From the NCBI RefSeq assembly GCF_002952775.1, contig NZ_CP025066.1:186001-250000 (forward strand): DNA of 64,000 nucleotides, in the 5' to 3' direction. This document shows, one piece after another, positions 28,146-36,633 of this stretch (positions are counted from its first letter, which is position 1; each line of letters starts with the position of its first letter). The stretch comes from Halalkaliarchaeum desulfuricum. GTDB taxonomy: Archaea; Halobacteriota; Halobacteria; Halobacteriales; Haloferacaceae. The position numbers were made by a program, and so were the translations under genes. The notes beneath the pieces were generated by a model. The model was not told the origin of the DNA. It worked only from the letters and a program-made list of their open reading frames with translations, and ran no database searches.

Positions 28146-28412
28146 CTACACTGCCAGTTCGCCTTTCGCCTCGATGACCGTCAGGTCCTCGGCGTCGATC
28201 GTGTCCACGTCGAGCCAGGTGGGGACGTACTCCCGCTTCTCGAACGACTCCCGTTCGTCCTCCGTGCCGATCGTACACCACAGCTGTACCTCGTCGGGAC
28301 CGTGCCAGTCGCCCTGGCGTTTGACGGTGAAACAGACGACTTCCTCACCCTCGAACTCGATTACGGCGTCCTTGCGGATCCCCGGATCCCCGCGAACGAT
28401 GAGGTGTTGCAT
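28146..28412 (-). CDS. HAH_0734 family small protein
   Basis: 88 residues, acidic, soluble, with mixed alpha/beta character (QHLIVRGDPGIRKDAVIEFEGEEVVCF). It resembles the conserved haloarchaeal HAH_0734 family of unknown function. AGGAGGT touches the ATG directly; this spacing is too short for a standard ribosome-binding site, so a leaderless start is more likely. The frame upstream is open but has no similarity. Confidence 0.75.
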   Translation of the reverse strand: MQHLIVRGDPGIRKDAVIEFEGEEVVCFTVKRQGDWHGPDEVQLWCTIGTEDERESFEKREYVPTWLDVDTIDAEDLTVIEAKGELAV

Positions 28413-28470
28413 ACCTCCTGATTCTGTAGGCCCGGGCTTGAAGTCTTCGAAGATCTGCCCTCGATCGCAC

Positions 28471-29055
28471 TCAGCAGTCGACCGCAAACGGCGAGGCCCC
28501 CTCGCGCCACTCCCAACCGGGAAGCCGGGTCTGAAACCCCGCCGCGAGCGCCGCGTCGAGATCGTCGAGTCCCGCGGTGTCGTCCTGGGGGTCGTCGAAT
28601 CCCGCGGTGTCGTCCTGGGGGTCGTCGAATCCCGCGGTGTCGTTCCCGGAGGACGGAGCGGGTCGTCCGTCGTCGGCATCCAGTTCCGCGTAGTGGACGT
28701 GCGAGTCCGCATAGTGAAACGTCGCCTCCGCCAGCAGCGCGAGGGGCTGTCCGCCAGCGATCGTGGACGCCAGGTTTCGGCCGAGAACCTCGTCGACGAC
28801 GAACCCCGGATAGTCGCCTTCGACGTCGAGATCCCGGAGGAGACGGACGTAGCCGGCGACGTTCACCGCGCGATCGCCGTCGGCGAACACCACCTCGACC
28901 TCGCGGCGGTACTGCTCGTGATCCACCGCACCGACGTCGGTCTCGAACAGTTCCCCGAGCGCAGTGCGAGTGTCGTTTATGAGTGGGACGACGATCGGTG
29001 CGCGCTCGCGGATCCAGTCGCGTTCGCTGACGACAGTGTCGGGCGTTATTCGCAT
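28471..29055 (-). CDS. Haloarchaeal conserved protein with in-frame 10-residue repeats
   Basis: 194 residues. The globular N-terminal ~130 residues (VVPLINDTRTALGELFETDVGAVDHEQYRREVE...) look like a conserved haloarchaeal protein that I cannot assign. Then come near-identical repeats of DTAGFDDPQD, encoded by 30-bp DNA repeats at about 28561-28642, before a Trp-rich C-terminus. CTTAAGA about 28 bases before the ATG suggests a leaderless promoter. The repeats look like recent slippage expansion in a linker. Confidence 0.75.
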   Translation of the reverse strand: MRITPDTVVSERDWIRERAPIVVPLINDTRTALGELFETDVGAVDHEQYRREVEVVFADGDRAVNVAGYVRLLRDLDVEGDYPGFVVDEVLGRNLASTIAGGQPLALLAEATFHYADSHVHYAELDADDGRPAPSSGNDTAGFDDPQDDTAGFDDPQDDTAGLDDLDAALAAGFQTRLPGWEWREGASPFAVDC

Positions 29056-29130
29056 ACGCTCGGATCGATCGCTGTTCTCTTAAGTTGCAGGCCGAACGTT
29101 GGCCGCCGCGAATCGAAGCTTTGCGAAGGC

Positions 29131-29140
29131 TTTTATAATA
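29131..29140 (+). promoter_or_regulatory. TATA box of the aCPSF1 transcription unit
   Basis: TTTTATAATA lies 175-185 bases before the aCPSF1 ATG. If used, transcription would start near 29162 and give a leader of about 150 bases containing a 30-codon ORF. Confidence 0.5.
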
Positions 29141-29225
29141 ATCGGGGTGTATCATTGTACGAGCGGGTTTTCCTGCACTGTTCCCGCACTGCAGTCCCGG
29201 ATACGAACCCGGATAGACTACCACT

Positions 29226-29318
29226 ATGTACCCACGTGGCTCGACCGTCCCGGCGACAGTCCTATCGAGTAGTGACGTCCGGCGGTCGGCCGCGGCAGGG
29301 GAACTCTTCGAGCTATGA
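29226..29318 (+). CDS. Short leader ORF upstream of aCPSF1
   Basis: A 30-codon frame (start MYPRGSTVPA, end GELFEL) whose TGA overlaps the aCPSF1 ATG as ATGA. It lies in the predicted transcript leader. It has no similarity to known proteins. Overlap position and promoter placement are the only support, so it may be a regulatory leader or chance. Confidence 0.35.
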   Translation: MYPRGSTVPATVLSSSDVRRSAAAGELFEL

Positions 29319-31240
29319 GCGCAGTCGACAAACAACTCGAGCAGATACGAGACGAGATCGAACAGGAAGTACCGCCGGACATCCACGTTTCCGACGTCAA
29401 GTACGAGGGGCCGGAGGTCGTCGTATACACCCAACATCCCAAGGAGTTCGCGCAGGACGGCGACCTCGTTCGGCGGCTCGCGTCGAAACTCCGAAAGCGG
29501 ATCACCGTCCGTCCCGACCCCAACGTGTTGACGCCGCCGGAGGAGGCGGAAGCCGCCATCCAGAACGTCATTCCGGACGACGCCGGCGTGACGGATCTCG
29601 ATTTTCACGCCGACACCGGCGAGGTCGTGATCGAGGCTGAAAAGCCGGGGATGGTGATCGGTCGACACGGGTCGACGCTGCGAGAGATCACCCAGGAAGT
29701 CGGCTGGACCCCGGAGGTCGTCAGGACGCCGCCGATCGAGTCGGCGACGGTGTCGAACGTCCGAAACTTCCTGAAACAGGAGCGCGAGGAGCGCAGAGAC
29801 ATCCTCGAACGGGTGGGCAGACAGATCCACCGCGAGGAGATGGCCGACGAGCAGTGGGTCCGGATCAGCACGCTCGGCTGCTGTCGGGAGGTCGGACGCG
29901 CCGCGTTCATCCTCTCGACGGCGGAGACGCGGATCCTCATCGACTGTGGCGACAAGCCCGGCGCGGAGGGGGAAGTTCCGTACCTCCAGGTGCCCGAGGC
30001 GCTGGGAGCCGGCGCGACCAACATCGACGCAGTCGTGCTCACCCACGCTCACCTCGATCACTCGGCGCTGATCCCGCTGCTGTTTAAGTACGGTTACGAC
30101 GGTCCGATCTACTGCACGGAGCCGACGCGGGACCTGATGGGGCTGCTGCAGCTCGACTACCTCGACGTCGCCACGAAGGAGGGCCGGACGCCGCCGTATC
30201 AGTCGGAGATGGTCCGGGAGGCGATCAAACACACCATCCCGCTGGAGTACGGCGACGTCACCGACATCGCCCCCGACGTGAAGCTCACGCTCCACAACGC
30301 GGGTCACATCCTCGGTTCCGCAGTGTCGCACTTCCACATCGGCGACGGGCTGTACAACGTCGCCTTCTCCGGGGACATCCACTACGATGACACCCGCCTT
30401 TTCAACGGCGCGGTCAACGACTTCCCCCGAGTCGAGACGCTGGTCCTCGAGTCGACGTACGGCGGACGAAACGACTACCAGACCGACCAGGAGGACTCCG
30501 AGCGCAAGCTAATCGACGTAATCAACCGGACGACCGACGAGGGTGGGAAGGTTCTGATCCCGGCGTTCGCTGTCGGGCGATCACAGGAGATCATGCTCGT
30601 TTTAGAGAAGGCGATGCGCAACGGGGAAATCGAGGAGATGCCTGTCCATCTCGACGGGATGATCTGGGAGGCGACGGCGATCCACACCACCTACCCCGAA
30701 TACCTGCGTGACGATCTCCAGAACCGAATCTTCCACGACGACGAGAACCCGTTCCTCGCCGAGGAGTTCAACCACATCGACGGCGGGGAGGACGAACGAC
30801 AGGAGGTCGCCGACGGCGGTCCCTGCATCATTCTCTCGACGTCGGGGATGGTCACCGGCGGCCCGATCATGTCCTGGCTCCGCCATGTCGGAACCGACCC
30901 GGAGTCGCGACTCGTGTTCGTCGGCTACCAGGCCCAGGGGACCCTCGGCCGACGGATCCAGAACGGCTGGGACGAGATCCCGATCAACGACCGCGGCAAC
31001 CATGGCCGCGCGGAGACGCTCCAGTTGGAGATGGACGTCGAGACGGTCGACGGCTTCTCCGGTCACGCCGACAGACAGGGGCTCGAGAACTTCGTCCGAA
31101 CGATGAATCCCCGCCCCGAGAAGGTGCTTTGCGTCCACGGCGACGAGCGTTCCGTCCAGGACCTCTCCTCGGCGCTGTATCACGAGTACAACATGCGGAC
31201 GTTCGCACCGAAGAACCTCGAGACGTTCCGGTTCAAGTGA
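29315..31240 (+). CDS. Transcription termination factor aCPSF1 / FttA (KH + metallo-beta-lactamase + beta-CASP nuclease)
   Basis: 641 residues. It is the archaeal homologue of CPSF73 that cleaves nascent RNA and terminates transcription. Domain order: two KH-type domains in the first ~180 residues (EKPGMVIGRHGSTLREI is the KH loop), then the metallo-beta-lactamase core with THAHLDHSALIP near 246, and the beta-CASP domain with DFPRVETLVLESTYGG. The C-terminal GFSGHADRQGLENF and CVHGDERSVQDL carry the last metal ligands. Length and order match the family exactly. Its start overlaps the stop of a short leader ORF. Confidence 0.96.
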   Translation: MSAVDKQLEQIRDEIEQEVPPDIHVSDVKYEGPEVVVYTQHPKEFAQDGDLVRRLASKLRKRITVRPDPNVLTPPEEAEAAIQNVIPDDAGVTDLDFHADTGEVVIEAEKPGMVIGRHGSTLREITQEVGWTPEVVRTPPIESATVSNVRNFLKQEREERRDILERVGRQIHREEMADEQWVRISTLGCCREVGRAAFILSTAETRILIDCGDKPGAEGEVPYLQVPEALGAGATNIDAVVLTHAHLDHSALIPLLFKYGYDGPIYCTEPTRDLMGLLQLDYLDVATKEGRTPPYQSEMVREAIKHTIPLEYGDVTDIAPDVKLTLHNAGHILGSAVSHFHIGDGLYNVAFSGDIHYDDTRLFNGAVNDFPRVETLVLESTYGGRNDYQTDQEDSERKLIDVINRTTDEGGKVLIPAFAVGRSQEIMLVLEKAMRNGEIEEMPVHLDGMIWEATAIHTTYPEYLRDDLQNRIFHDDENPFLAEEFNHIDGGEDERQEVADGGPCIILSTSGMVTGGPIMSWLRHVGTDPESRLVFVGYQAQGTLGRRIQNGWDEIPINDRGNHGRAETLQLEMDVETVDGFSGHADRQGLENFVRTMNPRPEKVLCVHGDERSVQDLSSALYHEYNMRTFAPKNLETFRFK

Positions 31241-31354
31241 TCGAGGCGAGGGGTTCTCTTCACCGCCCTGCGCAGGTGCCTTAAAAACAGACCCATCTCG
31301 TTGGGAGCAATTCCTACCGACGAGCGACGCCTGGGTCGTGATGGGTAGCAACCA

Positions 31355-31783
31355 ATGAGTGTGTCAACCCATCCAACGGAGAACCGTGAATCGAACAGTC
31401 AATCGAAGTCGGGGCCGAACGCACGACTCGGACTCCTCCGAAACGGTCTCGTCGGGGGCGCCGTGGCCGTGCTGTTGTCGTTCCTGCCGCTTTCGACGGT
31501 CCTGGGGGGCGGCGTGGCCGGCTACCTGGACCGCGGCGCCGGTCGGCTCGGAGCCGGCGCCGGGACGGTCGCGGGGATCGTCGCCTCGCTTCCGTACGTC
31601 CTGGTCGGCGTGTATCTGGCGCTGTCGCCGGCAGTCACCCTCCCGGGGCCCGATCTGGCGCTGTCACCCGTGATCGTCGTTGCCGGAACGACCGCGTTCG
31701 CAGTCGTGTACGTCGTGGGGCTGAGCGTGTTGGGGGGTTTGATCGGCGGTTACATCCAGGAAACCGAGGTGTTCTCGCAGTAG
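31355..31783 (+). CDS. DUF5518-type membrane protein
   Basis: 142 residues. A polar N-terminal 30 residues is followed by three to four hydrophobic, Gly-rich segments (GLVGGAVAVLLSFLPLSTVLGG, VAGIVASLPYVLVGVYLAL, VVYVVGLSVLGGLIGGYI). The pattern fits the haloarchaeal DUF5518 family; the function is unknown. It is a single gene, convergent with the thiamine-binding protein. Confidence 0.78.
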   Translation: MSVSTHPTENRESNSQSKSGPNARLGLLRNGLVGGAVAVLLSFLPLSTVLGGGVAGYLDRGAGRLGAGAGTVAGIVASLPYVLVGVYLALSPAVTLPGPDLALSPVIVVAGTTAFAVVYVVGLSVLGGLIGGYIQETEVFSQ

Positions 31784-31810
31784 CCACGACCGCGAGAACA
31801 CGTCGCCAAG

Positions 31811-31838
31811 TTCTTCTGATACAGTTCTTCTGATACTA
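31811..31838. repeat. 14-bp tandem direct repeat between convergent genes
   Basis: AGTTCTTCTGATAC occurs twice in a row, followed by CCAAT/ATTGG inverted arms near 31853-31868. It lies between two convergent stop codons and could take part in termination; no gene is seen here. Confidence 0.5.
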
Positions 31839-31936
31839 CACTGAGTACTGGACCAATCACTGTATTGGACCGTAGTTGACTCCCTCACAGTCAATCTGTC
31901 ACGAGGATTAGGATCACCACCACCTTCCATTCTGCC

Positions 31937-32257
31937 TTACTCGGACGTTCGCTCGCGCTTCGCCGGGCGGCCGAGTTCCCGTTCGACTGCCTCGACCTTT
32001 TCGCTCGCGCGCTGGTCCCGCGTCCGTTTGTCGTCGATCTTGAGGACGGTGCTCACCCGGTCCCCGTCGACGGCCTTGTGAGCCGCGCCGACGGCCGCAA
32101 GGAGGGTGTCGACGTCGTCGGCCTCGATCACCGTCCCCATCGGGTTCGTCTCGTAGCTCACGTCGAACTCCTCGAGGGCGGCGACCGCCTTCGCCACCTC
32201 GCCGGACATGCTCTCCTCGGTCACCGGTGCGACACTCAAAAGGGCGATGACTGTCAT
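31937..32257 (-). CDS. MTH1187-type thiamine-binding protein
   Basis: 106 residues with the ferredoxin-like fold pattern of the MTH1187/YkoF family (TVIALLSVAPVTEE, YETNPMGTVIEADDVDTLLAAV, VSTVLKIDDKR). The family binds thiamine or its hydroxymethylpyrimidine part in the cytoplasm. The ATG at 32257 gives the standard ~100-residue length; the frame upstream has no similarity. It is divergent from the DUF5810 gene. Confidence 0.85.
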   Translation of the reverse strand: MTVIALLSVAPVTEESMSGEVAKAVAALEEFDVSYETNPMGTVIEADDVDTLLAAVGAAHKAVDGDRVSTVLKIDDKRTRDQRASEKVEAVERELGRPAKRERTSE

Positions 32258-32343
32258 GTATTCGGGTTCGTCCGCCCGAATCATAACCGTGCCGCCGGCA
32301 GCGCGGAAAACCGTTTTCCGCGTCGGCGACCTCCACACGGACA

Positions 32344-32757
32344 ATGGGATACGCGTGTCCAGTCTGTGTGGTCAAACAGCCCGACGGCGAACACCTCGCA
32401 CATCACCTGGCGTTTACGGCGATGCTTCACGGCGACGAACACGAGACGTGGCTGGATGAGCACGCCCCAGGCTGGGAGAACTGCGGGCCCGAAGAACTGG
32501 CCGAAACCGTCGTCGAGGACGCGCCCGAGGCCGACGTCCCGGACGTGGATCACGCACACTCCCACGGGGAGTCAATTCCGGCCCACGACCGACGGACGCC
32601 GGCGGGCAGGGGTGGCGGATTCGACGACGAGGCGGCCTCCGTCCTGCAGGAGGCGCAGGCGCTCACTCGAGCGATGATGGACGACGAAGAAGAGAAAAAG
32701 GAAGAGGAAGATGACGGCGACGCGGGCGGAAACGGCGACAGCGACACCCACGAGTGA
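32344..32757 (+). CDS. DUF5810 protein (Cys/His-containing N-terminus)
   Basis: 137 residues. The N-terminus GYACPVCVVKQPDGEHLAHHLAFT has a Cys-x2-Cys and spaced histidines that look like a zinc site. The C-terminus is a highly acidic, Lys/Glu-rich tail. It fits the haloarchaeal DUF5810 family. The stop codon is embedded in GTGA, so the adjoining DUF5809 gene is probably coupled to it. The two families commonly occur side by side; the function is unknown. Confidence 0.82.
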   Translation: MGYACPVCVVKQPDGEHLAHHLAFTAMLHGDEHETWLDEHAPGWENCGPEELAETVVEDAPEADVPDVDHAHSHGESIPAHDRRTPAGRGGGFDDEAASVLQEAQALTRAMMDDEEEKKEEEDDGDAGGNGDSDTHE

Positions 32758-32795
32758 CCGACGAGCCTTTTGAACCCCCGTCCCGAGAAGGACCC

Positions 32796-33212
32796 ATGGA
32801 GACGACGGGAGTGTACGAACCCGAGACGATCGAGGAGGCACGGGAGGCCTACAGGGAGGCCGGCCCGGCGGCGAAAGTCGTCGTCCGCGAGACCGCAAGC
32901 GCAATGGCGTTCGACAGCGCCGAGTACGAGTCCCGCGTGACGAGCGAGGTCGTCGAGACCGCCCGCGACGCGCTGTTCGCGTCGTTGCTTTCCGTCCGGG
33001 TCGGGAGCCGCGAGGAGTTCGAGGAGTGGTGTGCGGATCGACCATCCTACGACAGCCGGGTCGTCGGCGGGGAGAACGTCGATCGGGTGGTCTGGCACGC
33101 CGCGCCGTTCACAGAAGAGATCGTTGCGGCGACGTTTCAGGACGCCCGGGAGGCCGCGATCGCGACGGTTAGGCGGCAGGCGTTCGGCGAGATATACCGG
33201 GATCGGTTGTAG
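32796..33212 (+). CDS. DUF5809 family protein
   Basis: 138 residues from the ATG at 32796 (METTGVYEPETIEEAREAY), which begins the conserved part and has GAGAAGG seven bases upstream. An in-frame GTG at 32754, overlapping the DUF5810 stop, would add 14 residues and is the alternative. It is a soluble helical protein containing PAAKVVVRETASAMAFD and VVETARDALFASLL. The function is unknown; pairing with DUF5810 suggests a shared role. Confidence 0.82.
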   Translation: METTGVYEPETIEEAREAYREAGPAAKVVVRETASAMAFDSAEYESRVTSEVVETARDALFASLLSVRVGSREEFEEWCADRPSYDSRVVGGENVDRVVWHAAPFTEEIVAATFQDAREAAIATVRRQAFGEIYRDRL

Positions 33213-33306
33213 CGACACCGCGGGCAAACTGCCAGCCAACGGGATGTGTCAAACGGCCCTTTGTGCCTACAGAAGGGCTTCAAGTAGACGGACCGAACAT
33301 AAAAAC

Positions 33307-34719
33307 ATGAACCGACGACGCCTACTCGCCGTGTCGGCCGCCCTCGCCGTCGGCGGGGTCGCCGGCTGTGTCGGCGACGGCCCAGGCGACAACGGCGGGT
33401 CGATGACCCCCGCCGGACCGCTCCCCGATGTCGACGACGAGACGCTCGCGGCGACGATTCGAAACGCCAACGGGTTCACCTTCGACCTGTTCGGCCGACT
33501 CGCCAGCGCTGCCGACGAGGACGGGGATCCCAACCTGTTTGCCTCCCCGCTGTCGGTGTCGACGGCGCTCGCGATGACGTACGCAGGGGCGAGAGGAGAA
33601 ACGCGCGAACAGATGCGCGCGGCGCTGCGATACGATCTCGGCGACGTCGGGAACGACAACGGAGAAAACGACGATGGAAACGGCGCCCCGAACGAAGCGC
33701 TCCACGGCGCGATCGCCGAACTGCTCTCCCGGCTGAACGAACGGGGCGAAGCGATCGATCCGGAGGACCTCCCGTCAGCGTACGACGAGGAGGACGATCC
33801 CGTTCCCTTCGAACTGTCGATTGTCAACGCCGTCTGGGGCCAGGAAGGCTACCCGTTCCGCGATGAGTATCTGGAGTTGCTCGAGACATACTACGGCGCG
33901 GGACTTCGAGAGGTCGATTACGTGAGCGATGCGGAATCCGCCCGCGAGGACATAAACGAGTGGGTGGCCGGACGGACCGAAGACCGAATCGACGAGCTCC
34001 TCCCGGGAGGCGCGCTTGACGAACTCACCCGGCTCGTGTTGACCAACGCCATCTACTTCCAGGCCAACTGGGCCGAGCCGTTCGAGGAACAGGCGACAGA
34101 GACCGCGCAGTTTACCACACTCGACGGGGAGTCGGTCGACGTTCCGATGATGCGGCACTCGGAGATTTCTGTTCCGTACGGAGAGGCCGAACTGTCCGGA
34201 GGCGACGTCGCGGGGGTCGAACTTCCGTACGTCGGCGACGAGGTCTCAATGCTAGTCGTTCTCCCCGAAGACGGGGCGTTCGAGTCGGTCGCCGACAACT
34301 TCGACGGCGACGACCTCGCCGCAGTCATCGAGGAACTGGAGCAACGGGAGGGGCGAGTCGAACTCCCGCGGTTCGAGTTCGAATCCGGCTTCCAGTTGCG
34401 CCCCGCCCTCGAGGAGCTCGGGATGGTCGAGGCGTTCGACCGCAATGAGGCCGACCTCACCGGGATGTACGATCCCGACGACCCCGCTGCCGGAGGCGAG
34501 AACCTCTTCGTCGACGACGTGTACCACGACAGCTACGTCGCCGTCGACGAGGAGGGGACCGAGGCGGCCGCCGCCACCGCCGTCGTCGTTTCCGCTGATT
34601 CGGCGCCGGCTGATCCCTTCGAATTCGTCGCAGACAGGCCGTTCCTGTTTCTGATCCGCGATCGGCCCACAGACGCGCTGCTGTTTTTCGGTCGCGTCGG
34701 CGATCCGACCGCGGAGTGA
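33307..34719 (+). CDS. Serpin-family protease inhibitor, exported lipoprotein
   Basis: 470 residues. The N-terminus NRRRLLAVSAALAVGGVAGC has a twin-arginine stretch and a lipobox, so the protein is predicted to be a Tat-exported lipoprotein on the cell surface. The mature protein is a complete serpin with FTFDLFGRLA, NLFASPLSVSTALAM, LVLTNAIYFQANWAEPF, and the reactive-centre hinge EEGTEAAAATA beginning at Glu415. The small-residue hinge is typical of inhibitory serpins. By alignment the scissile bond falls near Asp-Ser in SADSAPAD, but the loop is about three residues longer than in alpha-1-antitrypsin, so P1 is uncertain. The target is unknown. Confidence 0.92.
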   Translation: MNRRRLLAVSAALAVGGVAGCVGDGPGDNGGSMTPAGPLPDVDDETLAATIRNANGFTFDLFGRLASAADEDGDPNLFASPLSVSTALAMTYAGARGETREQMRAALRYDLGDVGNDNGENDDGNGAPNEALHGAIAELLSRLNERGEAIDPEDLPSAYDEEDDPVPFELSIVNAVWGQEGYPFRDEYLELLETYYGAGLREVDYVSDAESAREDINEWVAGRTEDRIDELLPGGALDELTRLVLTNAIYFQANWAEPFEEQATETAQFTTLDGESVDVPMMRHSEISVPYGEAELSGGDVAGVELPYVGDEVSMLVVLPEDGAFESVADNFDGDDLAAVIEELEQREGRVELPRFEFESGFQLRPALEELGMVEAFDRNEADLTGMYDPDDPAAGGENLFVDDVYHDSYVAVDEEGTEAAAATAVVVSADSAPADPFEFVADRPFLFLIRDRPTDALLFFGRVGDPTAE

Positions 34720-34813
34720 ACTCCCGGCGGCGATCCGTTTCCGTTGCCCGCTCGGAGATCCATAACAGCAACTTTATCACTCGCAGAGAGCGAATCACGC
34801 ACAAGATTACTCC

Positions 34814-34820
34814 AGGAGGT
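34814..34820 (+). promoter_or_regulatory. Strong Shine-Dalgarno sequence of aIF2-gamma
   Basis: AGGAGGT ends five bases before the GTG start at 34826. It fixes that start codon and shows that this operon has a leader, unlike most genes here. ACTTTATCAC around 34771-34780 is the likely TATA box. Confidence 0.7.
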
Positions 34821-34825
34821 ACACG

Positions 34826-36061
34826 GTGACACGAAACCACAAACAACCGGAGGTGAACATCGGACTGGTCGGTCACGTCGACCACGGCAAGACGACGCTC
34901 GTACAGGCGCTGTCGGGGTCGTGGACCGACCAGCACTCCGAGGAGATGAAACGCGGCATCTCCATACGGCTCGGGTACGCGGACGCGACGTTCCGCGAGT
35001 GCCCGGGGATGGAAGATCCGGAACGATACACAGTCGAAGAGGAATGCCCCGACGGGGAGGAAAGCGAGCCGCTGCGGACGGTGTCGTTCGTCGACGCGCC
35101 GGGCCACGAGACGCTGATGGCGACGATGCTGGCGGGCGCCGCGATCATGGACGGCGCGGTGCTGGTGGTCAGCGCCACCGAGGACGTCCCCCAGGCGCAG
35201 ACCGAAGAGCACCTGATGGCGCTGGACATCATCGGCATCGACAACATCGTCGTCGCCCAGAACAAGATCGACCTCGTGGACCGCGACCGCGCAGTCGACC
35301 ACTACGAACAAATCCAGGAGTTCATCGAAGGAACGGTAGCGGAAGGATCGCCGATCATCCCGGTGAGCGCCCAGCAGAACGTGAACATGGACCTGCTCAT
35401 CCAGTCGATCGAGGAGGAAATTCCCACGCCTGAACGGAACTCGGACCGCGCATCGCGGATGTTCGCGGCCCGATCGTTCGACATCAACCGACCGGGCGCG
35501 ACCCACGAGGACCTGGTCGGCGGCGTCGTCGGTGGCTCCCTCGTCCACGGGACACTCTCGGTCGGTGACGAACTGGAACTCCGTCCCGGCCGCCAGGTCG
35601 AAGAGGGTGGGCAAACCGAGTGGCGATCCCTCGAGACGACGGTGCGGTCACTACAGGCCGGCGGCTCCCCCGTCGAGGAGGCGTCGCCGGGTGGACTTCT
35701 CGGCGTCGGCACCGGGCTGGATCCGAGCCTCACCAAAGGCGACGCGCTCGCCGGACAGGTCGCCGGCGAACCCGGAACGCTCCCGCCGACCCGCGAGTCG
35801 TTCGAGATGGAGGTCGAACTGCTCGATCGCGTCGTCGGAGACGGCGACGGTGACGGCAACGTCGAGGAGATCTCCACGGGCGAACCGCTCATGCTCACCG
35901 TCGGCACCGCCACGACCGTCGGCGCGGTGACGAGCGCACGCGACGGGGAGTGTGAGGTGAACCTCAAGCGTCCCGTCTGCGCCGAGGCCGGCGCCAAGAT
36001 CGCGATCAACCGGCGCGTCGGCGCGCGGTGGCGGCTCATCGGCGTCGGGACGCTCGAGTGA
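34826..36061 (+). CDS. Translation initiation factor aIF2 subunit gamma
   Basis: GTPase core of aIF2, which carries initiator tRNA to the small ribosomal subunit. The 411-residue protein has [10 protein letters not shown] (G1), [11 protein letters not shown] (switch I), DAPGHE (G3) and AQNKIDL (G4), then two beta-barrel domains. The zinc-knuckle region keeps only part of the usual cysteines (ECPGMEDP... EECPDG). The start is GTG with a strong ribosome-binding site. It leads an operon with PIN, Rpo7, Spt4-like protein and dephospho-CoA kinase genes. Confidence 0.96.
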   Translation: MTRNHKQPEVNIGLVGHVDHGKTTLVQALSGSWTDQHSEEMKRGISIRLGYADATFRECPGMEDPERYTVEEECPDGEESEPLRTVSFVDAPGHETLMATMLAGAAIMDGAVLVVSATEDVPQAQTEEHLMALDIIGIDNIVVAQNKIDLVDRDRAVDHYEQIQEFIEGTVAEGSPIIPVSAQQNVNMDLLIQSIEEEIPTPERNSDRASRMFAARSFDINRPGATHEDLVGGVVGGSLVHGTLSVGDELELRPGRQVEEGGQTEWRSLETTVRSLQAGGSPVEEASPGGLLGVGTGLDPSLTKGDALAGQVAGEPGTLPPTRESFEMEVELLDRVVGDGDGDGNVEEISTGEPLMLTVGTATTVGAVTSARDGECEVNLKRPVCAEAGAKIAINRRVGARWRLIGVGTLE

Positions 36062-36079
36062 ACGTGAGCGTGAGATACC

Positions 36080-36457
36080 GTGGCCACCGTCGTGATGGAC
36101 ACGAGCGCCCTGATGATGCCGGTGGAGTGTGGCGTCCGCGTGTTCGAGGAACTCGACCGGCTCCTCGGGGAGGTCGATCCGCTCGCGCCCCGTCCGGTCG
36201 TCGAGGAACTGGAGTCGCTTTCGGCGGGCGCCGGCGAGGAGGCGACCGCCGCCAGCGTCGGCCTGGACCTCTCGAGACGGTGCGAGGTTCGCGAGACCGA
36301 CGCCGGCTACGCCGACGACGCCGTCCTGGAGCTTGCAGTCGCCGAGGACGCGTACGCGGTGACAAACGATCTCCCCCTGCGGGACCGGCTGCTGGAGGCG
36401 AACGTTCCAGTAATCGGTTTAAGGGGTCGGAACACACTGGCGATAACGGAGCCGTGA
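36080..36457 (+). CDS. PIN-domain nuclease (Fcf1/Utp24-like)
   Basis: 125 residues from GTG at 36080. The PIN fold acidic residues are visible: MDTSALMMPVE at the N-terminus, ELESL in the middle and DDAVLELAVAEDAYAVTNDLPLRDRL at the C-terminus. In archaea this PIN protein, next to aIF2-gamma and rpoE, is thought to act in rRNA processing. It is 18 bases downstream of aIF2-gamma. An ATG five codons later is the alternative start, but would remove the first beta-strand. Confidence 0.87.
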   Translation: MATVVMDTSALMMPVECGVRVFEELDRLLGEVDPLAPRPVVEELESLSAGAGEEATAASVGLDLSRRCEVRETDAGYADDAVLELAVAEDAYAVTNDLPLRDRLLEANVPVIGLRGRNTLAITEP

Positions 36458-36597
36458 GCCCGCGTCCGGCGGCCGCGGTTCGGCGTCCCCGGAATCGGAA
36501 CTGCCGGGAGCGACCCGGGAAAACCAGGGAGGTTATACGGCGGCGACGAGACAGCAACCCTACAGGAAGACAGTCACAGGGAGACGAACGGTACGAG

Positions 36598-36630
36598 ATG
36601 ACGAACGTCACAGGAATGCGAGGTATCTGA
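36598..36630 (+). CDS. Ten-codon leader ORF before rpo7
   Basis: MTNVTGMRGI with TGA ending three bases before the rpo7 ATG. GGTTATACGG near 36530 could be an internal promoter giving a ~60-base leader. This is position-based evidence only; it may be chance. Confidence 0.25.
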   Translation: MTNVTGMRGI

Positions 36631-36633
36631 TCC

